The translations under genes and the position numbers were made by a program. A stretch of 64,000 nucleotides of DNA. Origin: Chitinophagales bacterium. Its GTDB lineage: Bacteria; Bacteroidota; Bacteroidia; Chitinophagales; Saprospiraceae. Below the pieces are notes generated by a model that saw only the letters and a program-made list of their open reading frames with translations, was not told the origin of the DNA and ran no database searches. Position 1 is the stretch's first letter. The number at the start of each line of letters is the position of its first letter. Positions 40,052-50,200 of this stretch are shown in pieces. The DNA lies in assembly GCA_017303475.1 (NCBI GenBank), contig JAFLBO010000016.1:1-64000 (forward strand). The letters run 5' to 3'.

Positions 40052-42453
40052 TCCTCAATACCCTTCGACTTTCCAACTACAAACAATACAACCAACTGGA
40101 ACTGGATTTCCGGGAAGGCCTGGTGGGTATTATCGGAAAAAACGGAGCGGGAAAATCTACCCTGTTCGAGGCTATTCTATTTTGCTTGTTCGGGAAGGAG
40201 GAGGGGAATAAAATGCACGTCCGCTCAGCCTTTGCCGATCCCAAGGCCGTGGTGGAGCTGGAACTCTGCTTTTCCATTGGAGAGACTTTATACCGGGTAA
40301 AAAGGGAATTCCGGGGCAAGGCGCTCACCGTTGGCGCTGAATTGTTTAAAAACGACAACCTGATTGCCAAGGGCGTTTCGCCTGTCAATGAAGAATTGGT
40401 AAAAGTCCTGCAAATGGAAAGGGACGCCTTCAAACGTTCCGTTTTTTCCGGGCAAAAAGAACTCTCCGAGCTTTCAGAAACCACTGGCGAAGCCCGAAAG
40501 AAAATGGTGCGCAGGATGCTGGGACTGGACACGCTGGATGAAACACAAATACGTATCAACTACGACTTGCGGGATTTGAGTAGTCAGGCCATCGGTCAGC
40601 GACAAAACCTGCTTTCAGATGAGGCCATTGCCGCGCTGAAAGAATCCATGGATGAGCGACACAATCTATTGGAATCGAATCAGTTACTGGTAAAAGATGC
40701 CAAAACAAAACTGACCAGCGCTCAGGCCCAATACAAAACGGAGCAGGAAAAATTCAATCATGAAGAGGCCCGTTTTAAACAACACCATGCCCTCCTCAAT
40801 GAACGCACCCAACTCAGCGAAAGGCTGACCGGACTGGAACAGCAAAAACGCAGTCTTGAATCGAAATTGGCCGAACTGCAAGGGCTTAAAACCACTCTGG
40901 CTGATGTCAAATCCAAATGGACGCAGTTTGAACAGGAAAAGAAACAACTTGACTGGCTGGAAACAGAACACTCCAGGTATATCAACCGCCAGGCCCGTTT
41001 AGCCAAGATTGAAGAAAGCAAAGCACAGTTACTCACCCTTGAACAGAAAACCGTACAAATCCGGGAAGACCTGAATGCCCGCGATGCGGTAACCCAAAAC
41101 CTGACTGCCACTCAACAAGCTATAGCCAACCTGGAGGCGGCCATGGATACCCGCCGCACAGAACTAACCGGTTTAAACCAGCAAATTGGAGGCATACAGG
41201 CGGGTATACGGGAGCGAGAGGAAAAACTGACTAATCTCAGGGCCCTGGGCAATGCCGGCAATTGCCCAACCTGCCTGCAACCATTATTGGCCGGCTATGA
41301 ACACGCCCTTTTGGCCTTAGAAGCTGAAATAAACAAACTTCAGCAAGAGCAATTACAAACACTCGACGACCGGAAAAAAATAGTTACGGCTGAGGGCCTG
41401 CAACTCAAAGCCCAACAGGAAGAGGCCCGTGGCAGACTGGAAAAATGGCTACAAGAGCAAACCCGATTAAAAGAACTGGAACGCCAGCTCCTGGCAGAAA
41501 CCGACCAACAAAAGTCCCTGGAAGCGCGAATCAAGGCCGATGAAACCATCTTGAAAGAAATCGGAGAAGTACAATTTGATGAACATTCCTATCAGCAACT
41601 AAAAACCCGGCTTTCTGCCCAGGAAACAAGTTACCGCGAATATTTATCCCAAACCAATTATCTGGACAGGGAATTACCTGCAACTGAAAACAACCTGCGT
41701 AGCAACCAGGCAGCTTTACAGCAAACTACATCCGACACGGCTGCCAAACAACAATTGCTGGACAAGCTCGGATTTGAAGAAGCTGCTTACAATGCAGCCC
41801 GGCAGGCACTGGCAGATTTTACAGAACGTTATCAGAAGCAATCAGAAGCCTTGCGTGAACTGGAAAAAACCGGCCATGAACTCCAAACGGAACAAGAAAA
41901 AGCCACAGAAAAACTGCGTGTCAACGACAGCATACTGACGCAAATCAGTCATAAACTGGAGGAAGTTGAATTGCTGCGGAAACTAGCCGATATGCTGGGA
42001 TTATTCAAAACTGAAATTCTGGAAAAAGTAAGTCCAGGCATCACCCGTGAGGCCAGTGAGTTATTTACCAGGATCACGAAAGGCAAGTACGAGGGTATTC
42101 TGGTGGACGAGAATTTCGACTTTGCTATAGCCGACGGCGGTATTTTTTACCCCATTGACCGGTTCAGTGGCGGAGAAGTAGATTTGGCCAATTTCTGCCT
42201 GCGGATTGCCATTACCAAAGCAATTATGGACCTGAGCGGCTCGGGGCAGCGCATGGAATTCCTGGCTTTTGATGAAATTTTTGGCAGCCAGGATGAAGAA
42301 AGACGTCTGGAAATGATGCTAGCATTGAACTACCTGCAGGAACAGTTCCGGCAGATTTACATTGTATCGCACATTGACAGCCTGAAGGATTATTTTCCTC
42401 ACTTGCTTGAAGTTCAATTTGCCGCCGAGGGTAGTCAGGCACTTTGGCGCTAA
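40048..42453 (+). CDS. sbcC: SbcC-type ATPase (Rad50-like)
   Basis: An 801-residue SMC-like ATPase that partners SbcD. Walker A is GIIGKNGAGKSTLFEA near residue 28. Two long coiled coils flank the zinc-hook motif CPTCLQPL at about residue 408. The ABC signature is FSGGEVDLANF and Walker B is FLAFDEIFGSQD, followed by the switch HIDSL. It is shorter than E. coli SbcC (over 1,000 residues) because of shorter coils, close to Rad50-like forms. ATP-driven dimer closure should gate the nuclease. Convergent with rsmI, with only two bases between their stops. Confidence 0.94.
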   Translation: MILNTLRLSNYKQYNQLELDFREGLVGIIGKNGAGKSTLFEAILFCLFGKEEGNKMHVRSAFADPKAVVELELCFSIGETLYRVKREFRGKALTVGAELFKNDNLIAKGVSPVNEELVKVLQMERDAFKRSVFSGQKELSELSETTGEARKKMVRRMLGLDTLDETQIRINYDLRDLSSQAIGQRQNLLSDEAIAALKESMDERHNLLESNQLLVKDAKTKLTSAQAQYKTEQEKFNHEEARFKQHHALLNERTQLSERLTGLEQQKRSLESKLAELQGLKTTLADVKSKWTQFEQEKKQLDWLETEHSRYINRQARLAKIEESKAQLLTLEQKTVQIREDLNARDAVTQNLTATQQAIANLEAAMDTRRTELTGLNQQIGGIQAGIREREEKLTNLRALGNAGNCPTCLQPLLAGYEHALLALEAEINKLQQEQLQTLDDRKKIVTAEGLQLKAQQEEARGRLEKWLQEQTRLKELERQLLAETDQQKSLEARIKADETILKEIGEVQFDEHSYQQLKTRLSAQETSYREYLSQTNYLDRELPATENNLRSNQAALQQTTSDTAAKQQLLDKLGFEEAAYNAARQALADFTERYQKQSEALRELEKTGHELQTEQEKATEKLRVNDSILTQISHKLEEVELLRKLADMLGLFKTEILEKVSPGITREASELFTRITKGKYEGILVDENFDFAIADGGIFYPIDRFSGGEVDLANFCLRIAITKAIMDLSGSGQRMEFLAFDEIFGSQDEERRLEMMLALNYLQEQFRQIYIVSHIDSLKDYFPHLLEVQFAAEGSQALWR

Positions 42454-42455
42454 AG

Positions 42456-43118
42456 TTAGGCGCCGGCCACCACCACCACTATTTCTCCTTTCACTTCCTT
42501 GCTGGAAAAATGGGTGATTAAGTCGGCAATACTTGCCGTTTTAACCTCTTCAAATTTTTTGCTCAATTCGCGGGCCACACAAGCCTCGCGTTCAGGGCCA
42601 CAGTGTTCCTTGAGTTCTTCCAGGCACTTGATCAATCTGAAAGGCGACTCGTACAAAACGAAAGTATGTGGCAACGCTGAAAGATACTTGAGTCGGGTTT
42701 GTCGCCCTTTTTTATGTGGCAGAAACCCTTCAAAATGAAAAGTATCGCATGGCAGTCCGCTGGCCACCAATGCCGGCACGAAAGCGGTTGCGCCTGGCAA
42801 GCATTCCACACGCACACCCTTGCGCCGGCAGGCTCGGGAGAGCAGGAATCCGGGGTCTGAAATACCCGGTGTGCCTGCATCCGAAACCAGCGCCATATCT
42901 ACACCGGATGCCAATTCATCCACTACGCGCTCTACCACAGCATGTTCGTTGTGTGCGTGAAAAGCGCGTAGTGGGGTTTTGATCTCAAAATGGTCCAGCA
43001 GCCGTTTGCTGGTACGGGTATCTTCCGCCAACACCACCGACACCTCCTTCAGCACGCGAATGGCGCGCAGGGTCATGTCTTCGAGATTGCCGATGGGTGT
43101 AGGAACGATATACAGCAT
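42456..43118 (-). CDS. rsmI: 16S rRNA (cytidine-1402-2'-O)-methyltransferase
   Basis: A 220-residue RsmI of the tetrapyrrole-methylase fold, methylating the ribose of C1402 in the ribosomal decoding centre. The start at 43118 gives the classic opening LYIVPTPIGNLEDMTLRAI. Other marks: EDTRTSKRLLDHF, VSDAGTPGISDPGFLL, the substrate block PCDTFHFEGFLPHKKG and LYESPFRL. The C-terminus stops at GEIVVVVAGA, without the longer tail of the E. coli enzyme. Its ATG overlaps the purS stop (TAATG), so it is coupled to purS. Confidence 0.94.
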   Translation of the reverse strand: MLYIVPTPIGNLEDMTLRAIRVLKEVSVVLAEDTRTSKRLLDHFEIKTPLRAFHAHNEHAVVERVVDELASGVDMALVSDAGTPGISDPGFLLSRACRRKGVRVECLPGATAFVPALVASGLPCDTFHFEGFLPHKKGRQTRLKYLSALPHTFVLYESPFRLIKCLEELKEHCGPEREACVARELSKKFEEVKTASIADLITHFSSKEVKGEIVVVVAGA

Positions 43119-43369
43119 TAAGCGGCTTTGATGGAAATATGGAAGGTTTCCATGATGAGGTTTGCAAGCAGTTTCTGGCAAGCAGTTTCTACTTTTTGGC
43201 GCGCTTCGGTTTCGCTGTTAGCCTCCAGGGTCATGGTTACGTGCCTGCCAATACGCACATCCTGTACACCGGAGATGTCGAGGTGTTTCATATTGTTGAC
43301 CACGGCTTTGCCCTGGGGATCCAGCAATTCGCGGTGCGGCATGATGTCGATTTCTGCAATGAATTTCAT
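43118..43369 (-). CDS. purS: Phosphoribosylformylglycinamidine synthase subunit PurS
   Basis: An 83-residue PurS, the small subunit that bridges PurL and PurQ in the fourth step of purine synthesis. MKFIAEIDIMPHRELLDPQGKA at the start (quoted in part: IDIMPHRELLDPQG) and DVRIGRHVTMTLEA are the family hallmarks; AxxKVETACQKLLANLIME ends the fold. The ATG at 43369 is preferred over the longer open frame to 43444, which overlaps pssA. purL and purQ are not in this window. Stop overlaps the rsmI start. Confidence 0.92.
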   Translation of the reverse strand: MKFIAEIDIMPHRELLDPQGKAVVNNMKHLDISGVQDVRIGRHVTMTLEANSETEARQKVETACQKLLANLIMETFHISIKAA

Positions 43370-43392
43370 GTTATAGAACGATTGCGACAGGT

Positions 43393-44109
43393 CTACCCTG
43401 CCAATATTTGCTTTTTTTGAATGACAGACAAGAGAATGTAACAAACGATGATAGCAGAAAGCGCCAACTCTTTTAGTACAAAAGAAAAAGCTACGAGTAA
43501 TACCACAAAAACGAGGTTCAGAGCATTACTTTTCCAATCAAAACGTTTAATCTTCATTCCGAACATAGGCACTTCACTCACGAGTAACCAAGACAAAGCT
43601 GCAATCAACCCGTAAATAAGCCAGGGCATTTCCATTAATACACCGGCGCCAAACCGGTTGTGTTGTGCCCCCAGCGACAATCCCAAAACAAAAACTGTGC
43701 AGGCTGGCGTGCTCAGGCCTAAAAAATAACTGGTTTGCCGGGTATCCAGGTTAAATTTGCCCAACCTGAAGGCCGAAAATGCCGTTAATATGAACGCAGG
43801 AAGCGCATGTAACTGGATCAAACCCGTTTGACTACCTGGGGCAACAGCTACCTGCCCAACCAGCATTTGATACAACATAACCCCTGGAACTACCCCAAAA
43901 CTAACTACATCTGCCAGGGAATCTAATTCTTTCCCCAAAGGAGAACTAACTTTCAAGGCCCGAGCCACCATACCATCCAGATAGTCGAAAAGGAATGATC
44001 CGACCGTAAAGAGCGCCGCCGTTTCAGGCTGCCAATACAGGATATGGAGGATAGCACAACAGCCACAGAACAGATTGGCCAGGGTAAGTGCGTTGGGGAG
44101 TTGTTTCAT
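43393..44109 (-). CDS. pssA: CDP-diacylglycerol--serine O-phosphatidyltransferase
   Basis: A 238-residue membrane enzyme making phosphatidylserine from CDP-diacylglycerol and serine. The CDP-alcohol phosphatidyltransferase signature is intact: DYLDGMVARALKVSSPLGKE followed by LDSLAD (D-G-x2-A-R-x8-G-x3-D-x3-D). Six or so membrane helices are visible. The start at 44109 (MKQLPNALTLANLF) is chosen because the upstream ATG at 44118 lies inside the -7 promoter element at 44116-44123. First gene of a likely pssA-purS-rsmI operon (24-base and overlapping gaps). Confidence 0.94.
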   Translation of the reverse strand: MKQLPNALTLANLFCGCCAILHILYWQPETAALFTVGSFLFDYLDGMVARALKVSSPLGKELDSLADVVSFGVVPGVMLYQMLVGQVAVAPGSQTGLIQLHALPAFILTAFSAFRLGKFNLDTRQTSYFLGLSTPACTVFVLGLSLGAQHNRFGAGVLMEMPWLIYGLIAALSWLLVSEVPMFGMKIKRFDWKSNALNLVFVVLLVAFSFVLKELALSAIIVCYILLSVIQKKQILAG

Positions 44110-44115
44110 CGGGCG

Positions 44116-44123
44116 CAAAAGTA
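44116..44123 (-). promoter_or_regulatory. -7 promoter element giving a leaderless pssA message
   Basis: On the minus strand TACTTTTG exactly fits TANNTTTG and ends 6 bases before the pssA ATG at 44109. The transcript would start at or next to the start codon. No good -33 TTG was found at the usual spacing. Confidence 0.5.
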
Positions 44124-44327
44124 GGGAATCTCTTTGGAAGCATTATTGGCTAATTTACGTCAATTTTGCGCCAGATTACGCTGAACAAATAGGGGGAAAC
44201 ACAGCGTTACACAATCTTAAGAAATATTTGACATAAGTACCATCCAACAAAGCAAGGGGTTCTTGCGTCTTATACAAACCTGAAAACTGTTTTTTGACCA
44301 ATTCCCATCCCAGATAAACATCATACC

Positions 44328-47072
44328 ATGAGAAAAACGCTTTTTTTACTCGCTTTTGCCCTATTGGCGCAGGTAGCTTACGCCCAACCAACCAACGATG
44401 AGTGTTCCAGCCCGATTGCACTGCCGAACAGCCCTAATTTCTGTAGTCCGGCAGATGCTTTCACTAACGTTGGCGCCACGCCTTCAACATATGGCGTGCC
44501 CAGTTGCTTTGGTTCGGTGCAAAACGACGTGTGGTTTACCTATACCCCCACCGCAACGGATATTACCATCACTGTTCGTGGCGCAACCGCTCAATCGCCC
44601 GGCGGAACCCTGCAAGATCCTCAGGTAACCCTATACTTTGGCACTTGCGGCGGTGTGATCAACGAGCTGGTGTGCGATGCAGCCTCCGGCAATGCCAATG
44701 TAGCAGAAGCATATAAAGGCGGTCTGTTTGTAGGATACACCTATCTGATCAGGGTGCAAGGCGCAGGTGGTCAAACAGGTACTTTCCAAATATGTATCAA
44801 CAACTACAACCCTCCGGTGGAGCCAACCTCAGATTGCCCAACGGCTTCCATTTTGTGTGACAAATCTCCTTTTGTGGTAAAATATGTAACAGGGGCCGGT
44901 ACTAATAATGGTGAAATGCAGGATGCCACCTGTTTTAATAATGGAGTTCCCGGCATTTTTGAATCCAACTCCACCTGGTTTGTCTGGACTTGCTCTCAAT
45001 CCGGCACCCTGACCATGACGCTTACCCCGTTGAATGGCCCTGATGACCTGGACTTCGTGATTTATCGGTTGCCGAATGGCATTGGCAATTGTAATGGTAA
45101 AGTACTGGAACGTTGTATGGCCTCCGGGCAAAGTCAGGGTATCAACTCGGCGGCCTGCCTGGGCCCCACCGGCATGAGAAACGGCGATTCCGATATTAGT
45201 GAGGATGCCGGTTGTTCGGAATCGGGTGATGATGCCTGGCTGAAGCCATTGGATATGATACAGGGAGAAACCTATGCTCTGGTAGTGAACAACTTTTCTG
45301 CCACTGGCAACGGCTTTTCAGTAGAATTTGGTGGAACCGGAGAATTCCTCGGTCCGGAAGCCAAGTTTGAAACCATACCATCTGCTGTTTGTCTGGGAAC
45401 AGATGTGCAGGTAATAGATGCCTCATCTTTCCCAATCGGAGCCATTACAGGCTGGAAATGGAGTTTTGGCGCCTTTGCTACGCCACAAACCGCAACAGGC
45501 CCCGGCCCGCACACCGTTTCCTTCAACACCCCTGGAGTGAATCCGGTGGTACTTACCCTGGAAACAGACCTTGGCTGCAAAGTAACGGATATTCAATCTG
45601 TTACCATTTTCCCGGATGTGGAAGTTGACACCGTGATTGCAGCTCCAGACTGCAACGGTACAGCCAACGGACAGGTGGTTATTAACAACATTACCAGCGG
45701 CACACCGCCATATCAGTTCAGCTGGAACAACGGGCCATTCACTAACAGCAATACCCTGGAAAACCTTGGGGTTGGATTGGTGAATCTGGTGATCAGAGAC
45801 GCCAATAATTGCGAAACTGAGTTGGACATTCAGGTAGATGAACGCATACTCACGGCAGAAGCAGTGGTAGCCTCGCCTTTGTGTTTTGGCGATTCCAACG
45901 GAGAAATTGCCTTGAATGTGACGAATGGAAAAAATCCGGTACAATTCAACTGGGGCAGCGGGTACATACCAAGCAATTCGCAGGGAGGTTTTGCAGCCGG
46001 TGTTTATACCATTCAGGCAATTGATGCAGTGCTTTGCGAGGGTACTTTTACAGTAACCGTGACGGATAATCCTCCACTTGAATTGATGGTAGACACCGTA
46101 GATATATCCTGCTTTGGCGCTAACGACGGCATGGCAGAGGCTATTCCATCGGGTGGAGTGGGTTTGTATCAATACCAGTGGTCGAATGGCGCCGTTACCC
46201 ATACCATCAGTAATCTTGCTCCTGGCCAATACGATGTTACAGTATCTGACCGCAATGAATGTGTGGTGATTAGTGGCGTATACATCACAGAGCCGCCTGA
46301 TGTGGCGGTGAATTTGATTGACGTGCTGGATTTGATTTGCAACGGCACACCTGAAGGCGAGATTCGGGTAGAAGGCTTAGGCGGCAGGCCACCGTATTCG
46401 TTTAGTCCGGATGGCATCCAGTTTTTCCCTTCCGACACCTTAAATAACCTGCTGGCTGGCGATTATTGGGTAAAAATCAAGGATGCCTTTGGTTGTCAGG
46501 ATTCTGTATTTGCCACTATCAGTCAGCCCCCTGCCTTGATAGTGGCGGCAGTACCGCAGGATACCACGCTGAATTTAGGGTTCACGGTAGACATTTCCAC
46601 GGTGACGGCTCCGCTTGGCAGACCGGTGGTTTTTGACTGGACTCCGGGCACGGGGTTAAGTGAAACTAATGTGCCCAATCCGGTAGCAACGGCTATAGAT
46701 AACATCACGTACATTGTAAAAATAACGGATGAAGATGGTTGCATGGCCTTTGACACGGTGCACATTAGGGTTAAAAAAGACCGTCCGGTGTATTTCCCGA
46801 ATATATTTTCACCGGACAAGCCATATCCTAATGATCATTTCACCGGTTTTGGTGGACCTGCTGCATCACAGATTACCCTTTTGCGCATTTTTGATCGCTG
46901 GGGAAGTATGGTGTACGAGAACACCAATTTTGATTTGAACGAACCTAATTTGGGTTGGGATGGCACAGCCAAGGGTCAGAAGGTGGACGGCGTTTTTGCC
47001 TGGTATGCTTTGGTACGGTTTATAGATGGGGAAGAGTTAAAATTTGAAGGAGATGTAACGGTGCTCAGGTAA
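44328..47072 (+). CDS. Secreted SprB-repeat protein with type B T9SS sorting domain
   Basis: A 914-residue surface protein. A signal peptide (MRKTLFLLAFALLAQVAYAQ) precedes PTNDECSSPIALPN, a common opening of the phylum's surface proteins with two jelly-roll-like domains (to about 340; NDVWFTYTP, STWFVWTCSQSGTLTMTL). A PKD-like domain follows (VIDASSFPIGAITGWKWSFG, about 350-425), then four or so SprB-type repeats (CNGTANGQVVINN, FSWNNG, CFGANDGMAEA, YQWSNG, about 430-720). The last 97 residues are a CHU_C type B sorting domain (YFPNIFSPDKPYPNDHF, DRWGSMVYEN, GWDGTAKG). No catalytic domain is seen; adhesion or gliding-surface roles are likely. Confidence 0.9.
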   Translation: MRKTLFLLAFALLAQVAYAQPTNDECSSPIALPNSPNFCSPADAFTNVGATPSTYGVPSCFGSVQNDVWFTYTPTATDITITVRGATAQSPGGTLQDPQVTLYFGTCGGVINELVCDAASGNANVAEAYKGGLFVGYTYLIRVQGAGGQTGTFQICINNYNPPVEPTSDCPTASILCDKSPFVVKYVTGAGTNNGEMQDATCFNNGVPGIFESNSTWFVWTCSQSGTLTMTLTPLNGPDDLDFVIYRLPNGIGNCNGKVLERCMASGQSQGINSAACLGPTGMRNGDSDISEDAGCSESGDDAWLKPLDMIQGETYALVVNNFSATGNGFSVEFGGTGEFLGPEAKFETIPSAVCLGTDVQVIDASSFPIGAITGWKWSFGAFATPQTATGPGPHTVSFNTPGVNPVVLTLETDLGCKVTDIQSVTIFPDVEVDTVIAAPDCNGTANGQVVINNITSGTPPYQFSWNNGPFTNSNTLENLGVGLVNLVIRDANNCETELDIQVDERILTAEAVVASPLCFGDSNGEIALNVTNGKNPVQFNWGSGYIPSNSQGGFAAGVYTIQAIDAVLCEGTFTVTVTDNPPLELMVDTVDISCFGANDGMAEAIPSGGVGLYQYQWSNGAVTHTISNLAPGQYDVTVSDRNECVVISGVYITEPPDVAVNLIDVLDLICNGTPEGEIRVEGLGGRPPYSFSPDGIQFFPSDTLNNLLAGDYWVKIKDAFGCQDSVFATISQPPALIVAAVPQDTTLNLGFTVDISTVTAPLGRPVVFDWTPGTGLSETNVPNPVATAIDNITYIVKITDEDGCMAFDTVHIRVKKDRPVYFPNIFSPDKPYPNDHFTGFGGPAASQITLLRIFDRWGSMVYENTNFDLNEPNLGWDGTAKGQKVDGVFAWYALVRFIDGEELKFEGDVTVLR

Positions 47073-47223
47073 GGTTTGTTTTTTCCAGTGTCTTACTAAT
47101 TCCTGCTATTAAGGAATAATTTTGACTGAATGCCGACACACATGCATTCAAAGGGCCTATTATTGACTATTTAGGATTACTTTGGCTACCAATTCCAATG
47201 GTATAACCAAACTCTTTAGTCTA

Positions 47224-50200
47224 ATGACCCTGAACCTTATCCGCCTGTGTCTGCCTTTTATACTTATTATTCCTTATTCAGTTTTTTGCCAAAATCCTTC
47301 CGGATTTGTTTGTGGATTTGAGGCCAGTTCAGACACTCAAATACAAACCTTTGAACAACAGATTCAAAAGTATCTGGCTCGACACCCAAACCAGGCAGAA
47401 AAACCAATTTTCCCGGCTCCTTATGTAATCCCTGTGGTGGTTCATATCATCCACGATAACGGCCCGGAAAACATACCGGACAGTCGGGTTATAGCAGCTA
47501 TTAACCACCTTAATGATGGTTTTGCAGCACAAGGTTATTTTGCCGGACAAGGCTCTACCATGAATACCCAGATCCAGTTTTGTTTGGCAGCTAAAGACCC
47601 TAACGGCCAGGCAACCATCGGCATCACCCGCAACCAATCGGCATTAACCAATTTAGTGTTGGAAAATGACGATATCAATCTGAAGGATATAAACCGTTGG
47701 AAACCCAATGATTACTTAAACATTTGGGTAGTAAATGACATCAATAGTCTGTCTTTTGGGCCTGGAATTGCAGGATATGCTTTTTTCCCAAGCGCACATG
47801 GATTACCTCAGGACGGTATTGTGTGTGAAGCGAAATACTTCGGCCTCAGCTCGGCAGAGGATGCGTTATTAATTCATGAAGCAGGGCATTATTTGGGTCT
47901 TTACCACACTTTCGAGGGTGGTTGTACTAACAATGACTGTACTATAGACGGAGACAGGGTATGTGATACCCCTCCAGATATGGCTACACACACGGCTTGC
48001 CCATTTAACTCTTGTGTAACCGATGTCGCACCAGGCAGCCCTTTTAGTGGTGATGTAGATGATTTGACTGCCAACTTTTTGGATTACTCACCTTTTCCCT
48101 GTTATCAAAGTTTCACCGCCGGCCAAACCGATCGGATGCATGGCACGCTGGAGACTGCCCGGAAAAGCCTATTGCAATCAACCGCCTGTCTGGGTCCATG
48201 CAGCCAATTGTTTATGGCTGCTTTTACCCCATCGACAACATCAGCAATACTTGGCCAGCCAATCACTTTTACCAATAATTCCGTTAACGCTACCCAATTT
48301 ACCTGGTTTGATAACGGGGTTATTTTTTCTCAACAAGAACATCCTACTTATATTTTCAATACCCTAGGGGTACACCATATTGTGCTGGACATTACAAATA
48401 ACGATCCTAACTGTTTAGCAACAACTGGATTATTGATTCAGGTCAGTTGTAATATCCAGGCCGCATTTTCCCCAGATCAGCTAGTGGCAACGGAAGGCTC
48501 TTCCGTACATTTTAGCAACCAGACTACCGGCGGTGGTGTTGATACTTATGAATGGAATATTAACGGACAAGTAGTTTCAGCAACTACTGATTTGGACTAT
48601 TTATTTACCAATCCGGGCTTTTACACAATAACTCTAACTGGATCCAACGCATTTTGCCAGCACTCAAGTTCCATTCAAATAACTATTACAAGTACTTGCG
48701 GACTAACCCCGGAACCAGGAAAGGTGGCTTATACAGGGGTACAAAAGTTGTTCCAGCCCAGAGAATTAGCCATACTGCCTGATGGTTCTATTCTGCAGGT
48801 AGGCGAACATTTTCAACGCCCAATGATAACCAGATGGGATGCAAACGGCAATTTAGTTTGGAACAGGGAAGCTTCAATAGACGGTACAGTTACTCAAATA
48901 GTTCCCACTTTGGATGGCAAATTTCTCATCACAGGCGATTTAAACAACGAGATGTTTTTAGCCACGATGGATGAAAACGGTAATGTACTGTGGAGCAAAA
49001 CATTCAGATTTACTCAGGAATTGGGGTTTAAAAGTCAACGAAGTTTTGAGGTAATGGCTGTAAATCCGGATGGTACTTTTGGATTTTTGCACCGGGACGA
49101 TTCCTCAACGATTGCGACATATCTGACTAAATTTACAACGGATGGTAATTTGATCTGGTCTACAAAACTATATAATCTTGAGCTTGCCGGATCATTACGG
49201 ATAGCAGAGGATGGCTCTGGCGATTTTGTATTTGCCGGACACGATCTGGGAATTATATCCGGAGGAGGTTTATTCTATTGTATTGTAGATCAAAACGGCA
49301 ATTTAAAGACTGCCAGAAAACACCGTTGCCCTGCCTTCCCTTTGAAGTGGCTACAAAATTTTGGACTTGGGATCCACAAAAATGGAGACTATACCCTCTT
49401 TTATACCGAGGGAGATGTTTCATTCCCTAACAGTATCAGGAAATTTATGGCGCGGTTTACACCCGATGGAACACAAATTTGGGGTTATCAATTTACTCTT
49501 CCGAACAGTGAGAAGTACAAAAGATGTTTCATCAGGCAATTACCAGACGAGAAAGGATTTGTTTTAATCGACTCCAGAACCGATGCCTCTTTTAATACGC
49601 TGGGCGACTGGCTGGAACGAATGGATACTGCGGGTCAAGTGTTGTGGACAAGGGACATTGGGGATACGCCTGCCAACGACTTTTGGGGCATGCCTCCAAT
49701 TTATGATTCCGGGAAATTGCGCAGTGTGCACTGTGATTTTTTCAACTTTGAATTAGAGGTGTTGAATGTTTACGACTCCAACCGCCCCATGACCTGTGCA
49801 CCAATCCTAAACAATCTGGAATTAACAACCCCGGTTACCTTTAGCACCAACAATACGAATATTTATGCCGCTACCAAAATCGTTCCGATTGAGGACATTC
49901 CTCTGGTATTGGCAAACGTTGCTTTGCAAAAAAGGGAAGTATGCACATATGCTGCAGCCTGCCCTGAAAATTGCGCAAACGAGCTGGATGACGACCTGGA
50001 TGGCCTAACGGATTGTTTTGATACAGACTGTCCATGCTTTACAAAAGACACCACATGTAAAGTGACACCGCCGCGCACCTTTGATGCTCAATTAAATTGG
50101 GAAAGCGCTGCTTCTGGCGTTTCCGTAACATCGGTTCCTATTGCTGGCAATTTGAATCCCGGGCAAGACAGCCTGCCTGAAATAGTATTACTGGAAGGAA

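Noticed and set aside
45423-46229. 268-residue open frame on the minus strand
   Set aside because: Antisense to the SprB-repeat protein, with no recognisable motif.
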